A DNA stretch of 64,000 nt from CAVWSM01 sp963798505. Its GTDB lineage: Bacteria > Actinomycetota > Actinomycetes > Jiangellales > Jiangellaceae. The DNA is taken from assembly GCA_963798505.1 (NCBI GenBank), contig CAWCTX010000018.1, positions 321,091 through 385,090 on the forward strand. Reading direction: 5' to 3'. A program made the translations under genes and the position numbers. Below the pieces are notes generated by a model. The model was given only the letters and a program-made list of their open reading frames with translations, did no database searches and was not told the DNA's origin. This document shows, one piece after another, positions 34,280 to 43,977 of the stretch; the stretch's first letter is position 1; the number at the start of each line of letters is the position of its first letter.

Positions 34280-35621
34280 CTACGACAAGTCAGGCGCTGG
34301 ACCGTCGATGCCCAGCCGACCATGGGCGACCCCGACACCGAACGTCTCCCGCAGCTCGAGCTCCTCCTCGATCACCGCGGCGAGCCGTCGGATGCCCTCC
34401 CGGATCCGTTCCGGCGTGGGGTAGCAGTAGGACAGTCGCATCGACCGGGACCCGAAGCCGTCGGCGTAGAACGCCGTGCCGGGGACGAACGCAACCCGAT
34501 TGGTGACGGCGCGGGGGAGCATGGCCTTGGCGTCCAGCCCCTCCGGAAGGGTGACCCAGACGTAGAACCCCCCGAGCGGGCGAGTCCAGTGCGCCGCAGC
34601 CGGGAACATGTCGTCCAGGGCTGACAGCATCGCGTCGCGCCGCTCCCGGTACATCTCACGGAACACCTTGACCTGCTCGAACCAGGGCTGCGTGGCCAGG
34701 TAGTGCGAGACGGCGAGCTGACTGAACGTCGGCGGGCAGAGAACGCTCGCCTCCGCCGCCAGGACGAGCTTTTCCCGCACACCGTGCGGCGCCACCGCCC
34801 AGCCGACCCGCAGACCCGGGGCGAACGTCTTCGAGAACGACCCGAGATAGATCACACCCTCGGCGTCGTCGGCGCGCAGCGCCCGGGGAATCGACCCGTC
34901 GAAGGCGAGCAGACCGTAGGGGTCGTCCTCGAGCACGAGCACCCCGGCCGACTGGCAGATCGCCAGCACCTCGCGGCGGCGCTCCATCGTGAGCGTCACT
35001 CCGGCAGGGTTGTGGAAGTTGGGGACCGTGTAGAGGAACTTGACCCGTTGCCCGGTCTCCGCGGCGACCGCCAGGGCCTCCCGCAGGCGGTCGGGCACCA
35101 GCCCGTCGTCGTCCATCTCCACATGCACCACATGGGCCTGATATGCCCTGAATGTGCCGAGCGCCCCGACGTATGACGGCGCCTCGGCCAGCACCACATC
35201 GCCGGGGTCGATGAAAACGCGTGTCACGAGGTCGAGGGCTTGCTGGGAGCCAACCGTGACGACGACGTCGTCGGGGTGGGCGCTGATCCCAGGCAACCGC
35301 ATCAGGTCACAGATCTGCTCACGCAGCGTGGGATCGCCCTGCCCCGATCCGTACTGCAGGGCCTCGGCGCCGCGGTCGCTCGACGACCTCGTGCATGAGG
35401 GCGCCGACGGCATCGAGCGGCAACCCGGAGATGTTGGGCATGCCTCCAGCGAGCGAGACGACTTCCGGTCGCGAGGCGACGGCGAACAGCGCGCGGATCT
35501 CGGAGGCGGACATCCCCTTGGTGCGCGCGGCATACCGCTCCACGTAGGCATCGAGTCGAGACCCGGCGGCGGCTGCGACAACGCCTCCATCAGGGCGTTC
35601 CGGACGTGCTCGCTCGTCCAC
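34280..35621 (-). CDS. PLP-dependent aminotransferase (class I/II, MocR-like fold)
   Basis: About 447 residues. PVEVVSLAGGMPNISGLPLDA-type N-terminus, TVPNFHNPAGVTL, LEDDPYGLLAF, and the PLP lysine in GSFSKTFAPGLRVGW. C-terminal RLSYCYPTPERIREGIRRLA. No helix-turn-helix domain, so a stand-alone 2-aminoadipate/valine-pyruvate type enzyme, not a MocR regulator. The frame break near 35,385 is an AC pair in an Arg codon (VVERRGAEALQYG after repair). Start GTG 35621 is a best guess. Confidence 0.85.
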
Positions 35622-35727
35622 CGTCTCGCCTCCCTCACGCGTCGTCGCCGGCCCAGGTGAGCACCGGGGCGCGTGCCACTACGATGCCGTACGATCCACC
35701 GACCGACGAGCGAGGGGTGACGTCGGG

Positions 35728-36337
35728 GTGTCGCGCCGACTCGCGAGCCTGACTCTGGACAACCTCGACGACCTGCCAGCGGCGCTGCCGCCGCTGCGTG
35801 TTCTGGGAGCTCGACCCTGTCGCCGCGGAGCGCGCGGTCGAATCAGGGGACCCTGGGCTGGAGAAGGAGGCCTGGATCTCCCAGGTTCTTCTCGAATGGG
35901 GCTCGTGCGGACGCATCGCGTACGTCGATGGCACGCCGGTCGGCTACATCCTGTACGGGCCACCGACCGCGAGCCCCCGAGCCACCGCATTTCCGACCAG
36001 CCCCGTGAGTCCGGACGCGGCGCTGCTCATGACCGCCTACGTCCTGCCCGAGCTCGCCGGTAGTGGACTGGGGCGGATGCTCGTGCAGGCGGTCGCCAAG
36101 GACCTCATCCACCGCAACGTCAAGGCGCTCGAGGTCTTCGGCGACGCCACGTGGTCCGGCGCCCACTGCGTGCTACCCGCGGAGTACTTGACGTCGATCG
36201 GCTTCAAGACCGTACGCCCGCATCATCGATGGCCACGGCTTCGGCTGGAGATGCGCTCCGCCGCCACGTGGCGGGAGGACGTGGAGGTCGCGCTGGAGCG
36301 GATCCTGGGTCAGTTGCAACCGGCGCCCGCGACCTGA
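35728..36337 (+). CDS. GNAT family N-acetyltransferase
   Basis: About 200 residues. N-terminus SRRLASLTLDNLDDLPAALPP is followed after one frame break (GC pair in a Pro codon near 35,796) by CVFWELDPVAAERA. The acetyl-CoA loop is LPELAGSGLGRMLVQAVAKD, with LEVFGDATW and CVLPAEYLTSIGFKTVRPHH near the end. CVFWELDP proteins are a common actinobacterial GNAT group; substrate unknown. It converges with the amidase gene. Confidence 0.85.
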
Positions 36338-36346
36338 CGAGCCTCG

Positions 36347-37484
36347 TCAGGCCTGCGCAAGGTCGGGCAACCGCAGCATTCCCGTGGCCGAGTCGTGCTC
36401 CCGCGGCAGGTAGACGCCGCTGAACCGCGACCACGATGGCCTCGGCGAGGACGTCGCGGAAGATGGGGTCGGCCAGGCGCGCCGCATCCCCGGGGTTGCT
36501 GAGGTAGCCGATCTCGGCACGCACCGCGGGCATCCGGGTGTAGCGCAGCAGGTCCCAGGTCTTGGGGTGCCAGCGCAGGTCCACCAGGTCGGTGCGGGCG
36601 ACGATCTCGCGCTGGATCAGCCCGGCGAACTGCTCGCCGATGGTGGAGTAGGCACCGTAGCGGTCATTGCCGTAGTAGTAGGTCGCCACACCGCTCGCCT
36701 CGGGATTGGCATGCGCATCGCAGTGCAGTGACACCAGCAGGTTGGCGCCCGTGTCGTTGGCGAAGATGGCCCGGCTGTGGTCGTCGAGCGGCACCACCGG
36801 TGCCCGCCCCCGCGTGAGGTAGGTCGTCACGCCGGTGGCCGCCAGACGCCCCTCCACCCGGGCCGCGAGGTCCTCGGTGATCGCCGCCTCGTCGAGGCCG
36901 TGGCCGGTCATCCCGCGGTCCGGGCCACCGTGGCCCGGGTCGATGACCACGACCTTGCCGGGCAGCGCGGGTCCGGCCCGGCGCAGTGCCTCGCTCGCCC
37001 GTAGTCGCTCGGGACGCCCGCCGGTCACGAGTGGCGCGAGACCCGCGAGCGCCTTGAACGTGGCCGGACCGCAGGTGCCGTCGGTCGGGAGGCCGACGTT
37101 GCGCTGGAACTCGCGGAGCGCCTCTCGGGTCGGATAGTCGAAGACTCCGTCGACCCGCCCGACATCGAAGCCGAGCTCGGACAACTGGTGCTGCAACGCC
37201 ACGACGTCGTCGCCGGTGAGCGGGTTGGACAGCACGAACGACAGCAGCCGGTCGCCGAGCCGCCAACGGGCCTCTTCCAAGGCGCGGTAGGTCGCCGGCC
37301 CGACGAAGCCGTCGACGGTCAGACCGCGTTCCTGCTGGAAGTGCCGCACCGCGCGGTCCATCTCGGGGTCGAAGACATCGGCCGCACGTGACGGCGCGGT
37401 CAGCAGCCCCGCCTGGACGAGTCGAGAACGGATCTCCGCAACCGCCGGGCCGCTGTCACCTCTGCGGTAAGCCGGCTGCGTCAT
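36347..37484 (-). CDS. N-acetylmuramoyl-L-alanine amidase with two peptidoglycan-binding domains
   Basis: Cell-wall hydrolase. Two PG_binding_1 repeats (GDSGPAVAEIRSRLVQAG with VDGFVGPATYRAL; DVVALQHQLSELGFDVG with TDGTCGPATFKAL), then an Amidase_3 domain. Zinc ligands: VVVIDPGHGGPDRG, the His of LLVSLHCDAHANPE and the Glu of VRAEIGYLSNPGDAARL. The frame breaks near 36,430 at a CG pair; repaired, the tail reads FSGVYLPREHDSATGMLRLP. This matches M. tuberculosis CwlM-type genes beside trxA. Whether it is catalytically active or a CwlM-like regulator is not clear; the catalytic residues look present. Confidence 0.88.
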
Positions 37485-37625
37485 GCCTCGTCCCTCCTTG
37501 CCCACGTCCCCGGGCGGCACCGCCCCGGTGGGGTGAGCATCTCAGCCGGGCATCCAAGACCAGATGCCCGGCCCGCCGACCGACCAAACACCGGGCCGCC
37601 GGTCACCGGCGTCGGCGTGATCGGG

Positions 37626-37949
37626 TCAGCCGAGGTAGTCGGCCAGGTCCTTGCGCAGCACGGCCTTGGGCTTGGCGCCGATGATCTGCTTCACGACGAC
37701 CCCGCCGGAGTAGACGTTGAGCGCCGGGATCGACGTGATGCGGTAGGCGGCCGCGGTCTCCGGGTTCTCGTCGACGTTGAGACTGACGATGCGCAACTTG
37801 TCCTGCTCGGCCGCGAACTCCTCGAGCACCGGGTGCACCATCCGGCAAGGCCCGCACCATTCGGCCCAGAAGTCCACGAGCACTGGCTGGTCGGCCTGCA
37901 GGACCTCGGCGACGAAGGTGTTGTCGGTGACAGCGGGAAGGTTGGCCAC
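37626..37949 (-). CDS. trxA: Thioredoxin
   Basis: 107-residue thiol-disulfide reductase. Active site FWAEWCGPCRMVHPVLEE; ITSIPALNVYSGG carries the cis-Pro. It is 39 bases downstream of trxB on the same strand, as an operon. Confidence 0.96.
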   Translation of the reverse strand: MANLPAVTDNTFVAEVLQADQPVLVDFWAEWCGPCRMVHPVLEEFAAEQDKLRIVSLNVDENPETAAAYRITSIPALNVYSGGVVVKQIIGAKPKAVLRKDLADYLG

Positions 37950-37988
37950 GAGGGCGCTCCTTATGTGAGAAAGCGGACAGAATAAGGA

Positions 37989-38957
37989 TCAGATATGAGC
38001 GCCGGCCGCCGCGGGCTCGCCGGCGTGCGCCAGGTCGGCAAGGAACCGCTCGGCGTCGAGCGCCGCGGCACAACCGGTGCCGGCGGCAGTGACCGCCTGG
38101 CGGTAGGTGTGGTCGACGAGGTCGCCGGCCGCGAAGACACCGGGCAGGTTGGTGTGCGTAGTGCGCCCCTCGGTCAGCACGTAGCCCTGCTCGTCGAGGT
38201 CGACCTGGCCACGAACGAGCTCGGACCGGGGGTCGTGCCCGACGGCGACGAACAGGCCCGTCACGGGGATCTGCGAAACCTCGCCGGTCTTGAGGTTGCG
38301 AAGCGTGACTCCGGTCAGCTGGTCGGTGCCGTCGAGCGAGATGACCTCGCTGTCCCAGATGAAGCGGATCTTGTCGTTGGCGAATGCCCGTTCCTGCATC
38401 ACCTTGGACGCCCGCAGCTCGTCGCGGCGGTGGATCACCGTGACCGACCGCGCGAACCGCGTCAGGAACGTGGCCTCCTCCATGGCCGAGTCACCGCCAC
38501 CCACGACCGCGATGTCCTGCTCCCGGAAGAAGAACCCGTCACAGGTCGCACACCACGACACGCCATGACCGGACAGCAGGTCCTCACCGGGGAGGCCGAG
38601 CCGGCGATAGCTGGACCCCATGGCCAGCACGACGGCAAGCGCACGATGCTCGGTGCCCGCGCTGTCGCGTACGACCTTGATGTCTCCAGTCAGGTCGACC
38701 GAGACCACGTCGTCGGTCACCAGCTCGGCGCCGAACCGCTCGGCCTGGGCGCGCATCGAGTCCATCAGCTCGGGGCCCTGGATGCCCTTGGGGAAGCCCG
38801 GGTAGTTCTCCACCTCGGTGGTGTTCATGAGCGCGCCACCAGCAGTGACCGAACCCTCGAACACCAGCGGGGCGAGGTTGGCCCGAGCGGCATACAGCGC
38901 CGCGGTGTAACCCGCCGGGCCGGAGCCGATCACGATGACGTTGTGGATCTCGCTCAC
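37989..38957 (-). CDS. trxB: Thioredoxin reductase
   Basis: 322-residue NADPH:thioredoxin oxidoreductase. FAD motif VIGSGPAGYTAALYAARA, redox disulfide SWCATCDGFFFRE, NADPH motif VVGGGDSAMEEATFL and C-terminal GVFAAGDLVDHTYRQAVTAA. Complete with normal length. Paired with trxA. Confidence 0.97.
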   Translation of the reverse strand: MSEIHNVIVIGSGPAGYTAALYAARANLAPLVFEGSVTAGGALMNTTEVENYPGFPKGIQGPELMDSMRAQAERFGAELVTDDVVSVDLTGDIKVVRDSAGTEHRALAVVLAMGSSYRRLGLPGEDLLSGHGVSWCATCDGFFFREQDIAVVGGGDSAMEEATFLTRFARSVTVIHRRDELRASKVMQERAFANDKIRFIWDSEVISLDGTDQLTGVTLRNLKTGEVSQIPVTGLFVAVGHDPRSELVRGQVDLDEQGYVLTEGRTTHTNLPGVFAAGDLVDHTYRQAVTAAGTGCAAALDAERFLADLAHAGEPAAAGAHI

Positions 38958-39071
38958 GCGGGTCCCTTCTCAGACAGGAGCACAACTCAGCGACCTCGAT
39001 CACGAGGCACTGACTCGAAAACAAATCCTAGGTGGTCGGCATTCCGAGCCGGGTCGCGCGGCGCGCCCACG

Positions 39072-39923
39072 TCAACGGGGCACCTCGACGCTGACGAGCG
39101 CATCGTCGGCGGGCGAGTCGCAGCTCGGCAGGACCACGCCGGTGACGGTGTCGGTCGACAGCCCTTCCACAGCGACGAGCACGACCTGCTCGCTGCCGAG
39201 CTGGAAGGCGGTCGCGCCCAGCACCCGCCGACCGAGGTCGGTCTGGAGCTGCGCGCCACAGTCGGCCGGCAGGGCGTCGGCCGTCACACCGGACCGCTCG
39301 GCGGCACCCGCACCGGCGGTCGGTGCCGGCGCCAGCTCGCTGCCCGCAGCGTCGGTCGGCTGCGCCTGGGCCGCGTCGGCGAGCGGCTCGGGGGCGTCCA
39401 GTGAGTCCCCGCTGGCCAGCTGGCGGGTTGCGGCGAAGAGCCTGACCGTGTCGGTCGCGGGTGCATCGGCGGCCGACTCGTTGCCGCTGGCCACGGTGTC
39501 GGTGGGCTGCTCCAGCGTCTGGGTCGCGATGTAGCCGACACTGCCCACGGCCACGATGCTCGCCGCGATCGTCGCCAGGCGCGGCCACCAGCGCCGCTTC
39601 GGCAGCTGCGTCACCACCGTCTGACGGGCCGCAACAGTCGGAACCCGGTCGGCGCCGATCGCCGCAGGCACGACGCCCTCCCCGCCGCGCAACCTGACCT
39701 CGGCGGCCAGGGCGACGTCGATCCGCCGCACGACATCGAACGGGGTGCCGCGCTCGGGCGGGACACTGGCGAGCTCTGTCCGGACCGCCATCAGCTCACC
39801 GAGCCGTTCCTGGCACACCGCGCAGCCCGCGAGGTGGGCCCGGGTGGCGGGGGCCTCGGGGGTGCCGTCCAGGAGGCCCTCGTCGAGATAGGCCAGGGCA
39901 TCGAGATCGAGATGCTCGCTCAT
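39072..39923 (-). CDS. Anti-sigma factor with zinc-finger (HxxxCxxC) domain
   Basis: 283 residues. The N-terminal zinc-binding anti-sigma domain has HLAGCAVCQERL, one membrane helix (LATIAASIVAVGSVGYIA, residues 112-130), and a long extracellular Ala/Thr-rich domain. It is coupled to sigM (ATGA overlap), so it should bind and inhibit SigM at the membrane; homologous to RsmA of mycobacteria in context. Confidence 0.88.
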   Translation of the reverse strand: MSEHLDLDALAYLDEGLLDGTPEAPATRAHLAGCAVCQERLGELMAVRTELASVPPERGTPFDVVRRIDVALAAEVRLRGGEGVVPAAIGADRVPTVAARQTVVTQLPKRRWWPRLATIAASIVAVGSVGYIATQTLEQPTDTVASGNESAADAPATDTVRLFAATRQLASGDSLDAPEPLADAAQAQPTDAAGSELAPAPTAGAGAAERSGVTADALPADCGAQLQTDLGRRVLGATAFQLGSEQVVLVAVEGLSTDTVTGVVLPSCDSPADDALVSVEVPR

Positions 39924-40624
39924 CCGGTGGCACCTCCCTCCGGCACGTCGGTCCGCGGGGTGGGCTGCCCCGCGAGCACGGGACCCGCCGCCTCAGCCGG
40001 CTCAGCTGGTCGTTGTGGTGGGACGTCAGCGCGGCCCACGCGGTTCCGTCGACCGGGCGCCAAAAGGGGTACGAGTCGCGCCCGCGCCCGCGCGCACCGA
40101 CTCTTCACGGTGCCGGGAGCAACCCCCAGGATCGCCGCGGCGTCGTCGACCGAGTAGCCCTGCATGTCGACCAGCACCAGTGCGGCCCGCTGTTCGACCG
40201 GCAGCGTCGCCAAGGCCGCGGCGACGTCGGTGCGCATCGCCGCGTGCTCGGCGGGGTCGGGGGTACGGGCGGGGGGCACCTCGTGGTCCGAGTCGGGCAG
40301 CGGGACGGCCGGCCGTACGTTCTGTCGCCGCACCCGGTCGAGGCAGGCGTTGACCACGATGCGGTGCAGCCATGTCGTCACGGCCGCGTCGCCCCGGAAG
40401 GTGTCGGCGCGACGGAAGGCGCTGACCAGCGCGTCCTGGAGGGCGTCGGCGGCCTCCTCCCGGTCGCCGAGCGTGCGCAGCGCGACGGCCCACAGGCGAT
40501 CACGGTGCCGGCGCACGAGCTCGGCGAACGCGTCGGGATCCCCGTGGGTGTGGGCGGCCAGCAGCTCCTTGTCGGAGGGGCCGGTCACCTCCGCTGCCCC
40601 GGTGTCCGTGGAGGGGCCGGTCAT
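39920..40624 (-). CDS. sigM: ECF RNA polymerase sigma factor SigM
   Basis: 234 residues. Region 2: AFAELVRRHRDRLWAVAL with ADALQDALVSAFRRADTFRG. Region 4: LATLPVEQRAALVLVDMQGY and AAAILGVAPGTVKSRCARAR. A basic/Pro-rich C-terminal tail extends beyond the usual end. It lies between the anti-sigma factor gene and the pseudokinase, with four-base overlaps on both sides. It likely controls wall or stress genes. Confidence 0.92.
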   Translation of the reverse strand: MTGPSTDTGAAEVTGPSDKELLAAHTHGDPDAFAELVRRHRDRLWAVALRTLGDREEAADALQDALVSAFRRADTFRGDAAVTTWLHRIVVNACLDRVRRQNVRPAVPLPDSDHEVPPARTPDPAEHAAMRTDVAAALATLPVEQRAALVLVDMQGYSVDDAAAILGVAPGTVKSRCARARARLVPLLAPGRRNRVGRADVPPQRPAEPAEAAGPVLAGQPTPRTDVPEGGATG

Positions 40625-42135
40625 TCGCTGAGGACGACCTCGCGGATGCCACCGCGATAGTTGGCGCCGTCCTGCGCCAGCGAGGTGAACCACAGGAGTA
40701 CGAACCGGGTCTGGACCGGCTCGTCGAGCTGCACCGTCACATCGGTGGCGGCGTCGGCGACCGTACCGACGGTCTGCCACGCCTCTGCGTCGGTCGGCGC
40801 CGACGTGCTGTCCGCCGGGGCGACGCGCACCTCCAGGTCAGGCCCCGCGTTGAGCAACCCGAGTTGGACGCTGCTGAGGGTGCGTTCCTCGCCGACGTCA
40901 AGGATGAGCCCGACGCCGGGCTTGAGCGCCTCGAGCGGGCTGTTGTACTCCTGCGACTCCCATGCGGTTGCCGGATCGCCATCGAACGCGAGGGTGACCT
41001 CGTCCGGATGCTCGGCATTGTCGTCGCCGTACGGGTCGAAATCCTCGGCCGCGACCACCTGCAATGGTCCCGACGCGGTCCCGTTGTCGCCGCCGGGCGC
41101 GGCGTCGCCGTCGCCGGGCGAGTCCGACACCGCGTCGAGCAGCAGCGACAGCCCGAACAACGCTCCGCCCACGAGCAGCAGGGCGCCCGCGATCGCGCCC
41201 AGCAGGCGCATCTGGCCACCGGATCGCCGCACTGGTGGGGCGGCGGCGCTCGCAGGGCGCCACGTCGGGGCCGTCGCCGGCGTCGACTCCTCGACGCCAA
41301 TGGGCGTCGACGCGACGAGCGCGGGCGGCGTGTCGGTCTGCTGCACCTCGGCCGGAGCGATCGCCCGGCGCACCGAGGCGGGCACCGCAGCGGCGAGGGC
41401 CGCGGCGACCTCGGCCGGGGTGCGCAGCGGGGCTGCCTGGTGTCGCGGCGGATCGCCGAGCGTGCGGTCGCACACCTCGTCGATGAGCCGCGGGATGCCG
41501 GCCCGGACCTGCCGCGGCGACGGCAGGTGGCCGTCGAGCCGTGGCGCCGGCACCAGATTCGTACGCTCCCTTCCGGCCCACCGACCGGTAAGCGCCGCAT
41601 AGAGGATGCGCGCGGTGCCGCGGGCATCCTCGAGCGCCGGATTGTCGGCGACGATGCCGCGCAGGGTGGCATCGGTGGCCAAGCCGGTGATCTTGACCGC
41701 ACCATCCCGGCCGATGATCACCGAGTCGGGGGTCAGCGCGAGGTGCGCCAGCCCCTGCTCGTGCGCGCTGGTGAGCGCCTCGGCGACCTCGCGTGCCAGG
41801 GCGCCGGCCCGCTCGGGCGGCAGCGGCCCGGAGTCGTCCAGCAGGCCACTGAGGTTGTGCCCGGCAAGCCACTCCCGGATCAGGTAGCAGCGGTCTTCCT
41901 GCTGGCTGGCGTCGAGCACCCGGAGAAACCGTGGATCCCGAGTGAGCGCGGCTGCGCGGGCCGCCGCGAGAAACGGCTCCGTGCGGGCGTCGTGCACCGG
42001 CAGGGTCTGGACGAGCACGGACCGCGAGAGCACCTCGTCAACGGCGCGCCACGAACGCACGTTGTCCGCGTCGAGGAGCAGCTCCTCGACGCGGTATCGG
42101 CCGGCCAGCCGAAGCCCCGGCTCGATGGCGGTCAC
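40621..42135 (-). CDS. Membrane pseudokinase of the MurJ locus (FhaA-recruiting type)
   Basis: 504 residues. A kinase-like domain spans about residues 1-260, but the glycine loop and HRD/DFG motifs are degenerate: the catalytic loop reads LAHLALTPDSVIIG and the DFG site is ITGLATD, with no catalytic Asp. A membrane helix (LLGAIAGALLLVGGALFGLSLL) follows, then an extracellular discoidin-like domain (EVTLAFDGDPATAWESQEYN). In mycobacteria this pseudokinase is fused to MviN/MurJ (Rv3910); here it is a separate gene next to murJ. Confidence 0.88.
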   Translation of the reverse strand: MTAIEPGLRLAGRYRVEELLLDADNVRSWRAVDEVLSRSVLVQTLPVHDARTEPFLAAARAAALTRDPRFLRVLDASQQEDRCYLIREWLAGHNLSGLLDDSGPLPPERAGALAREVAEALTSAHEQGLAHLALTPDSVIIGRDGAVKITGLATDATLRGIVADNPALEDARGTARILYAALTGRWAGRERTNLVPAPRLDGHLPSPRQVRAGIPRLIDEVCDRTLGDPPRHQAAPLRTPAEVAAALAAAVPASVRRAIAPAEVQQTDTPPALVASTPIGVEESTPATAPTWRPASAAAPPVRRSGGQMRLLGAIAGALLLVGGALFGLSLLLDAVSDSPGDGDAAPGGDNGTASGPLQVVAAEDFDPYGDDNAEHPDEVTLAFDGDPATAWESQEYNSPLEALKPGVGLILDVGEERTLSSVQLGLLNAGPDLEVRVAPADSTSAPTDAEAWQTVGTVADAATDVTVQLDEPVQTRFVLLWFTSLAQDGANYRGGIREVVLSE

Positions 42136-42168
42136 GGTGTCGTGCTCCTCCGTCGTGCCTCCCGAGGC

Positions 42169-43977
42169 CTACCGACGATCTGGCGCCCGGTCAGAATCCA
42201 CCTCATCGACCGGACGACGATCCGGGGCCTGTTCGGGTTCCAGATCGTCGACCAGCTCACTGAGCTGGATGTCTTCGCCCATGCTAGGCGGCGGCAGGAC
42301 CCCGGGCCCCCTGCGACGCACATGACGGCCGTCGCTGTCTGTACGACGGGCCCATTTGACGACGATCTCCAGCACGTCGGTGAAGGCGTACAGCCTGGTG
42401 GCGACGGCGAGCAGGGCGTACGTGATCAAGCCCACAACGACCGCGATGCCGGCGAGGGCCAGCTGGCCCAGGCGCGAGCTGCCCAGGGTCGAGTCGAAGA
42501 GCCGGACGATCCCGACCGCGGCCGCGGCGGCCGGGATACCGGCGAGCAGGATGCGCAGGAACAGCAGCGGCAGCCCGAGCCGCAGCTCGGGCAGGTAGCG
42601 GGAGCGCAGCAGCAGGACGAACAGCGTGCCACCGACGATGTAGGCCGCACTCCAGGCGAGCCCGACGGCGATCGCGGTGTCTTCGGTGTCGAAGGCGCTT
42701 GTCAGCGCCAGTGCCGCGCCGACGTTGACCGCGGCCAGCACGATCTGCGCGAAGAACGGGGTGCGGGTGTCCTCGAACGCGTAGAAGCCACGGAGCACGA
42801 GGAAGTGCACCGTGAACGCGATCAGCCCCGGCAGGAAAGCCACCATCGTGCGTGCCGTGGTCATGGTGCCCTCGTTGGCGGCGCCCCAGCTGAACATGCC
42901 GGTGACAAGTGGCTCGGCGACAACAGCCAGCATCAGTGCAATGGGCACGATGACCGCGAGACAGGTACGGATTGTGCCGGCGAGCGACTCGGTCACCCGG
43001 TCGGTGCGCTTGTCGACGACGTCGGCGCTGATGCTCGGCAGCAGCGCGGTCGCCAGGGAGACGGTGATGACCGCGTGCGGGACCATCACCAGCAGTTGCG
43101 CAGTGGTGTAGACCGCGACACCGCCGGCCTGGTCGACACCTCCGGTTGCCTGCTCGGCCGTCGCCGCACTGAGCAGTCGGACGATGACGATGTAGGCGAG
43201 CTGGTTGACGACCACGAACAGCGTCGTCCATGCGCCCAGCCGGGCCACCTTGCCTAGGCCGACACCGCGCAGGTCGCGACGGAACCGCAGCTTGAGCCCC
43301 GCCCGGCGCAGCACCGGCACCAGGATCAGCGCCTGGATCGCCACGCCCAGCGTCGAGCCCAGGCCGAGCCAGGCTACCTCGGCGTCGGTGAAGGTGCTGC
43401 CTTCCTTGTGGCCGGCCACGGCGAGGTAGGTGCCGAAGACACCGATGACCACGATGTTGTTGAGCACCGGCGACCACATGAACGGCCCAAAGTTGTTGCG
43501 GGCGTTGAGCATCATGCCCAGCAGCACGTAAAGGCCGAGGAAGAACAGCTGGGGCAGGCAGAACCGGGAGAACGCCACCATCGCGGCGAACTCTTCGGCC
43601 AGCTGCGGCTCCAACCAGCGGTCCGACACATAGAGCCGCAGCAGCCACGGCGCGGCGACGACGGCGAGCACGGTCGCGACCAGCAGGACCAGCGTGACCG
43701 CGGTGAACACCCGCTGCGAGTAGGCCTCGCCTTGGTCGGTGTCGCGTTTGATCGACTGTACGAGCTGGGGCACGAGCACGCTGTTGAGCACGCCGCCGGC
43801 GACGAGCGCGTACATCGAGTAGGGGATGGTGTTGGCGATGCTGAAGATGTCGGCGGCGGCCACCCCGAGCCCGAGGGTGGCCGCGATCACCATGGCCCGC
43901 AGGAACCCGGTGGCCCGCGACGTCAGCGTGCCCGCGGCCATCACGGCGCTGGAGCGCACGAGGCCTTCGGCCCTCAC
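42169..43977 (-). CDS. murJ: Lipid II flippase MurJ (MviN)
   Basis: 602 residues with about 14 membrane helices. Starts MRAEGLVRSSAVMAAGTLTS and RATGFLRAMVIAATLGLG, the MviN signature. The cytosolic tail after residue 540 is charged and Pro-rich. No frame breaks in 1.8 kb. It overlaps the DUF6049 stop by four bases. Substrate lipid II is established for the family. Confidence 0.93.
   Translation of the reverse strand: MRAEGLVRSSAVMAAGTLTSRATGFLRAMVIAATLGLGVAAADIFSIANTIPYSMYALVAGGVLNSVLVPQLVQSIKRDTDQGEAYSQRVFTAVTLVLLVATVLAVVAAPWLLRLYVSDRWLEPQLAEEFAAMVAFSRFCLPQLFFLGLYVLLGMMLNARNNFGPFMWSPVLNNIVVIGVFGTYLAVAGHKEGSTFTDAEVAWLGLGSTLGVAIQALILVPVLRRAGLKLRFRRDLRGVGLGKVARLGAWTTLFVVVNQLAYIVIVRLLSAATAEQATGGVDQAGGVAVYTTAQLLVMVPHAVITVSLATALLPSISADVVDKRTDRVTESLAGTIRTCLAVIVPIALMLAVVAEPLVTGMFSWGAANEGTMTTARTMVAFLPGLIAFTVHFLVLRGFYAFEDTRTPFFAQIVLAAVNVGAALALTSAFDTEDTAIAVGLAWSAAYIVGGTLFVLLLRSRYLPELRLGLPLLFLRILLAGIPAAAAAVGIVRLFDSTLGSSRLGQLALAGIAVVVGLITYALLAVATRLYAFTDVLEIVVKWARRTDSDGRHVRRRGPGVLPPPSMGEDIQLSELVDDLEPEQAPDRRPVDEVDSDRAPDRR

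Noticed and set aside
40864..43257. 797-codon open frame antisense to the pseudokinase and murJ
   Set aside because: Crosses two well-supported genes on the other strand; no protein-like composition.
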